DNA of 64,000 nucleotides from Arthrobacter sp. MAHUQ-56 (GTDB lineage Bacteria; Actinomycetota; Actinomycetes; Actinomycetales; Micrococcaceae), in the NCBI RefSeq assembly GCF_019710585.1, contig NZ_JAIFZQ010000017.1, positions 62,001 to 126,000 of the forward strand, read 5' to 3'. Every line of letters starts with the position of its first letter. Within the stretch, counting starts at the first letter, position 1. Below, piece after piece: positions 60,650 to 64,000 of the stretch. The notes under the pieces were generated by a model, which was given only the letters and a program-made list of their open reading frames with translations, was not told the DNA's origin and made no database searches. A program made the translations under genes and the position numbers.

Positions 60650-60973
60650 ATGACCGAACCACTTCCCACCCGCCCCAGCACCGATGAAGTCTGGCTCATG
60701 CCGGTTTTTGTCGCCAAAGCCGGACATGAAGCCGACCTCCAGGAAGCGCTCGGGACGCTGCAGACGATAAGCCGGAAAGATCCGGGATGTTTGGAGTACA
60801 GCGTTTTCTCCGATGACCAAAGGCCCGGCACCTTCGTCCTCATCGAAGGATGGGCCCGCCGCGAGGACCTCACGGCACACAACGGGGAAACGCACGTCAA
60901 GGAATTCGTCATTGGGGTGGAGCGTCTGCTGTCGGTCCCCTTCTCCGTGACTCCCCTCACTCCACTGACCTGA
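60650..60973 (+). CDS. Antibiotic biosynthesis monooxygenase (ABM) domain protein
   Basis: 107-residue ferredoxin-like dimeric alpha/beta-barrel protein. Family features are VWLMPVFVAKAGHEADLQEA near the N-terminus, RKDPGCLEYSVFSDDQRPGT, and LIEGWARREDLTAHNGETHV with the conserved His. These proteins act as cofactor-free oxygenases or as isomerase-like helpers (YgiN type). AAGGA precedes the ATG. It is the last gene of the sugar operon, beyond a hairpin, and converges on the HMG-CoA-lyase-like gene. Confidence 0.85.
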   Translation: MTEPLPTRPSTDEVWLMPVFVAKAGHEADLQEALGTLQTISRKDPGCLEYSVFSDDQRPGTFVLIEGWARREDLTAHNGETHVKEFVIGVERLLSVPFSVTPLTPLT

Positions 60974-61064
60974 CCCCTCCGCGGCCGGGAAGATGGTGGC
61001 AGCGGGATGCAGAACATCACTGAACTCAGTCAGCCGATGCGGGGCGGAGGCAAAGTATTCCGGC

Positions 61065-61982
61065 TTACGCTGCCGCAGGGAACACTCCGGCCCCTGCCAG
61101 TCCCGAACGCGGATTCGTACCGACCAGGCCGCAGATCCAGCGGCCCAATTCCGTTGCTTTCTGCACGTCGATGCCTGTCTGGAAGCCGGCACGCCCGAGC
61201 ATCCACGCGAGATCCTCCGTGGAGATATTTCCGGCTGCGCCGGGAGCGAAGGGGCATCCTCCGAGACCACCGACGCTGCTGTCGAACACATCCACACCCG
61301 ATGCCATCGCCGCATAAGTGTTAGCCAGCGCAGTATGGCGGGTCTCGTGAAGGTGGGCCCGCAACTGCAGGTCGGTCTCCTCGCGCAGCCTGGCGAAAGC
61401 CTCGCCCACCTGCCACGGCACGGCGCAGCCAATCGTATCGGCCAAGGCCACTTCCGCCAGGTTCGCGCGGCCAATTGCACTGCGGACAACTTCGAGGGTC
61501 TGCCCGATCGGGACATCACCCTGGTAGGGGCAGCCAAAAGCGACAGCCGCCGTGACGCTGAGGGGAATGGATGCAGACTCAGCGATCCGCGACACTTCCT
61601 CCAGCGCCGTGAGCGCTGCAGCGACCGTGGTGTTCTGGTTGGCCCTGGCGAATGCGTCGGTCACAGGGAGCACATAGTTCATTTCGTCCACCCCGGCATC
61701 GACAGCCCGGAGGGCACCCCTGGTGTTGAGCACCAGACCGATGTAGCTCACGGCATCGGTGCGCGGGACCGCCGCCATCACGGCGTCGGCATCGGCCATC
61801 TGGGGAACGGCTTTGGGGTTCACAAAGCTGACAGCTTCGATCCGCTGTGCACCCATCCGGATCAGCTCGTTGATGAGCCGGACCTTGTCTTCCGTACTTA
61901 CGGGGGTCTTCTCGTTCTGCAAGCCGTCGCGCGGGCTGACGTCCACGATCGAGACCGGCCTGGTTCCATACGCAAACGCCAT
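61065..61982 (-). CDS. HMG-CoA lyase-like enzyme
   Basis: 305-residue (beta/alpha)8 lyase of the DRE-TIM family. The signature RDGLQNE is at residues 18-24, metal-binding histidines are in RAHLHETRHTA, and the catalytic cysteine is in GGLGGCPFAPGAAGN. These enzymes cleave HMG-CoA or similar 3-hydroxy-3-methyl acyl-CoAs to acetyl-CoA and a keto acid. It starts in an ATGA overlap with the CoA-transferase gene, so the acid is presumably first activated with CoA and then cleaved. Confidence 0.9.
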   Translation of the reverse strand: MAFAYGTRPVSIVDVSPRDGLQNEKTPVSTEDKVRLINELIRMGAQRIEAVSFVNPKAVPQMADADAVMAAVPRTDAVSYIGLVLNTRGALRAVDAGVDEMNYVLPVTDAFARANQNTTVAAALTALEEVSRIAESASIPLSVTAAVAFGCPYQGDVPIGQTLEVVRSAIGRANLAEVALADTIGCAVPWQVGEAFARLREETDLQLRAHLHETRHTALANTYAAMASGVDVFDSSVGGLGGCPFAPGAAGNISTEDLAWMLGRAGFQTGIDVQKATELGRWICGLVGTNPRSGLAGAGVFPAAA

Positions 61983-63301
61983 CAGATTGCTCCTTCGCTA
62001 CGCGCCTTCTGCAGCTCTTCGTCGGTGAGGTTCAGGAGGCCCTGGTACACGTCGGCATTGTGGGATCCATGCACCAGAGGTCCGTTCCAGCCAATCCGGC
62101 CGGCCGAGCGCGTGAGCTTGGGGACGATTCCCGGCTGGACCACGGCGCCCAGCTCGTCGTCAGCCACTTCCACGAGCATGTCCCGGGCTTTGAGCTGCGG
62201 GTCCTCGAAGATATCTTCAACGGTGCTCACCGTGCTGTTCGGAACACCGTGTTGGTCAAGCAGGCTGACCAGCTCGCCGGCGGTGTAGTGCACCGCCCAG
62301 TCGGCGATGAGACCTTCCAGTTCCTCCTGGTTGTGGCCCCGCTGCGCATGGTCGCGGTATTTCGGATCCGCCGCCAGGCCGGGCATTCCCATCGCGTTGG
62401 CCAGGCGCACGAAGACCGAGTCCTGGTTGGCCGCGATGACAACCCACTTGCCGTCGCTGGACCGGAAGATGTTCGACGGCGCGATTCCCTTCAGTCCCGA
62501 ACCGCTGGGCCCCGGGACAATGCCGGTAGCGGCATAGTCGGGCACGGCGCTCTCCAGGAGCGAAAAGCACGCCTCGACGAGCGAGACGTCGACCACTTGG
62601 CCGGTGCCCCCGCGCGCATCCCGCCAGTACAGCGCCAGCAGGATCCCCTGCAGGGCATACAGCGAGCCGAGGCTGTCCCCCAGGGAGATGCCGGTGCGGG
62701 GCGGGGGCTGGTCGGGGTAGCCGTTGAGGTGCCGCAGCCCGCTCCGGGCCTCGGCCACGGAGGCATAGCCTGGCTTTGACGCTTCCGGGCCGGTCTGTCC
62801 GTAGCCGGAGACCCGGGCGATGATGAGTCCGGGGTTGACCTTCCACAGCTCTTCCGGGCTGAGGCCAAGCTTTTCCATGGTGCCCGGGCGGAAGTTTTCC
62901 AGGATGACGTCGGTTTCCTTGCAGAGCTCAAGAAAGAGCTCCCGCCCGCGCGGGGCTTTCAGGTCCAGGGTGACGCACTTCTTGCCGCGGGACTGCACCG
63001 ACCACCACAGGGTGTGGTCGTTGACCTGTGCCCGGCCCCACTCGCGCATGGGGTCTGGCCGGTTCGGGGATTCGATCTTGATGACTTCGGCTCCGAAGTC
63101 CGCCATCTGCCGTCCTGCGAAGGGCCCGGCGATCAGGGATCCCAGTTCGAGGACCCGCAACCCGGACAGGGGTCCGGCAGCGTCGCCGGCGGGCTGGGTC
63201 GCGCGTGCAGGGGCCCACGATGTGTCGGCAACGGTTCCGGGGCGGTCCCCGTCGGCGGCGCCCTTGCCCTGTTCAGCTGTGCCGGTTTCGAAAACCTTCA
63301 T
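61982..63301 (-). CDS. Family III CoA transferase (CaiB/BaiF)
   Basis: 439-residue CoA transferase. Family text: LRVLELGSLIAGPFAGRQMA, ADFGAEVIKIESP, ILENFRPGTMEKLGLSPEEL, and SLGDSLGSLYALQGILLALY with the likely catalytic Asp. The ATG at 63301 has AGGAG 10 nt upstream; a TTG one codon earlier is less likely. The first 45 residues are an unusual low-complexity extension. It activates a carboxylic acid for the lyase whose start it overlaps. The IclR gene lies upstream on the same strand, with a palindrome between them. Confidence 0.9.
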   Translation of the reverse strand: MKVFETGTAEQGKGAADGDRPGTVADTSWAPARATQPAGDAAGPLSGLRVLELGSLIAGPFAGRQMADFGAEVIKIESPNRPDPMREWGRAQVNDHTLWWSVQSRGKKCVTLDLKAPRGRELFLELCKETDVILENFRPGTMEKLGLSPEELWKVNPGLIIARVSGYGQTGPEASKPGYASVAEARSGLRHLNGYPDQPPPRTGISLGDSLGSLYALQGILLALYWRDARGGTGQVVDVSLVEACFSLLESAVPDYAATGIVPGPSGSGLKGIAPSNIFRSSDGKWVVIAANQDSVFVRLANAMGMPGLAADPKYRDHAQRGHNQEELEGLIADWAVHYTAGELVSLLDQHGVPNSTVSTVEDIFEDPQLKARDMLVEVADDELGAVVQPGIVPKLTRSAGRIGWNGPLVHGSHNADVYQGLLNLTDEELQKARSEGAI

Positions 63302-63404
63302 CAAATCTCAACTCCTGGTTCCTGATGCGGACCCGTGGGCGCCGAACACGCCCGGAGGGTCGGTCGAGCACCGTCCTACACGAACCAGTATGCACGCCCC
63401 TCGT

Positions 63405-63432
63405 CATATTGTGAACAGAAAATCACGATATG
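63405..63432. promoter_or_regulatory. 28-bp imperfect palindrome, candidate IclR operator
   Basis: CATATTGTGA (63405-63414) and TCACGATATG (63423-63432) match as inverted arms in 9 of 10 positions, with an 8-bp spacer. It lies about 104 bp before the CoA-transferase start and overlaps the last codons and stop of the IclR gene, a reasonable place for control of the downstream pair. Confidence 0.55.
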
Positions 63433-64000
63433 GGCATTTCTTCGGAGGGAAGACTTCCCCCGATCAGCCGGGTGCCCTCAGCAGCTGCGGCGATGACAGG
63501 CTCGATCCAGGAAGCGCACACGTCATAGGGCATCCGCATGGTGGGCCCCATGACAGTCAGTGCACCGTAGAGCTCAGCCTGGGGTCCGAAGATCGGAGCG
63601 GACAAGCCGCTGGCCCCGGATACCCGCTCCCCGGTAGTGATGGCAAAACCGTCCGCGCGGGTCTTGGCCACCGCGGCATCAAGGTTTGCCGCGTCGGTGA
63701 TGGTGCGGTCCGTCATGGACTGCAGGCCCGAGCCGTAGACCTTCTCCGCCAGGTCGGTATTCCAGGCGAGCAGCACCCGGCCCGCGGAGCCGGCGTGGAG
63801 CGGCATGATGTCGCCCACCTCCACCGCCCGGCGAAGGACCCGCCGGGTCTCGGCCACCGCGATGCAGACCCTGCTGCCCCGGGATTCCCGGAAGATGCAG
63901 ACCGTTTCGCCCAGTTCATCGCGCAGCCGCCGGATGACGGGCGTGAGCAGTTCGAGGAAGTCTAGGCCCTGCCGGGCCGGGGCCGCCCAGTGGGTCATCC
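63423..64000 (-). CDS. IclR family regulator, C-terminal part
   Basis: The gene continues beyond the right edge; about 192 residues are visible. They form the IclR effector-binding domain: LRDELGETVCIFRESRGSRV, GDIMPLHAGSAGRVLLAW, ADGFAITTGERVSGASGLSA and a final GPQAELYGALTVMGPTMRM region. The DNA-binding N-terminus lies outside the window. It is upstream of and in line with the CoA-transferase and lyase genes and probably controls them. Confidence 0.88.
   Translation of the reverse strand, partial: MTHWAAPARQGLDFLELLTPVIRRLRDELGETVCIFRESRGSRVCIAVAETRRVLRRAVEVGDIMPLHAGSAGRVLLAWNTDLAEKVYGSGLQSMTDRTITDAANLDAAVAKTRADGFAITTGERVSGASGLSAPIFGPQAELYGALTVMGPTMRMPYDVCASWIEPVIAAAAEGTRLIGGSLPSEEMPIS

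Noticed and set aside
1..64000. CRISPR arrays, insertion sequences, prophage genes or restriction-modification systems
   Set aside because: No regularly spaced repeats, transposase, integrase, phage structural or methyltransferase/nuclease defence motifs were seen.

Overview
The window looks like chromosome of a high-GC actinobacterium of the Micrococcaceae, most likely Arthrobacter or Pseudarthrobacter. The reasons are the GC-rich codon use, frequent GTG and TTG starts, several genes with a -10-like hexamer 6 to 8 nt before the start codon and no ribosome site (leaderless style), and gene families typical of that group (DUF1206, SCO1664-like kinase fold, HrpB, levoglucosan-type sugar operon). 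This assignment is inferred from content; no 16S gene is present.

Positions 1-19000 are mainly housekeeping and repair genes: a truncated hypothetical gene, a VOC protein, a YciO-like protein, a stand-alone LigD polymerase domain (NHEJ), an alpha/beta hydrolase, a glycogen-debranching-like glucosidase, HrpB helicase, two small surface/membrane proteins behind a repeated operator-like element, a 5'-3' exonuclease, a BNR-repeat protein, a DHFR-like reductase, a MoxR/ChlI-type ATPase with its VWA partner, a histidine phosphatase with a SCO1664-family protein, and an SGNH hydrolase.

Positions 19000-34400 hold envelope and oxidoreductase genes: a frameshifted metallo-beta-lactamase-fold gene, a DUF1206 membrane protein, a beta-lactamase-family lipoprotein that has lost its catalytic lysine, an SDR, flotillin plus an NfeD-like OB protein, an aldo/keto reductase with an SMP-30 lactonase, a deacetylase-glycosyltransferase fusion with a membrane-anchored partner, a BBE-type flavoprotein, a cytochrome P450, a lytic transglycosylase and a zinc alcohol dehydrogenase.

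Positions 34479-44373 are a compact selenium locus: selB, selA, tRNA-Sec, selD, then a formate dehydrogenase (NrfD-type membrane subunit, Fe-S subunit, molybdenum subunit). The molybdenum subunit is split by an in-frame TGA at 43807-43809 that is read here as selenocysteine, with a SECIS-like hairpin just after it. Next to it (45285-49339) lie a glycine-betaine-demethylase-type Rieske oxygenase, its reductase, and a glutathione-independent formaldehyde dehydrogenase. Together these could carry methyl groups from betaine through formaldehyde and formate to CO2.

Positions 51855-60973 are a LacI-controlled sugar operon: regulator, three stacked operators over a promoter, an unknown 158-aa protein, a complete ABC importer (binding protein, double ATPase, permease), two Gfo/Idh/MocA dehydrogenases, a TIM-barrel isomerase-like protein and an ABM-domain protein. 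The second dehydrogenase strongly resembles levoglucosan dehydrogenase, so the operon probably serves uptake and 3-keto-type catabolism of levoglucosan or a related anhydrosugar. The right end (61065-64000) has an HMG-CoA-lyase-like enzyme, a family III CoA transferase and the C-terminal part of an IclR regulator with a likely operator.
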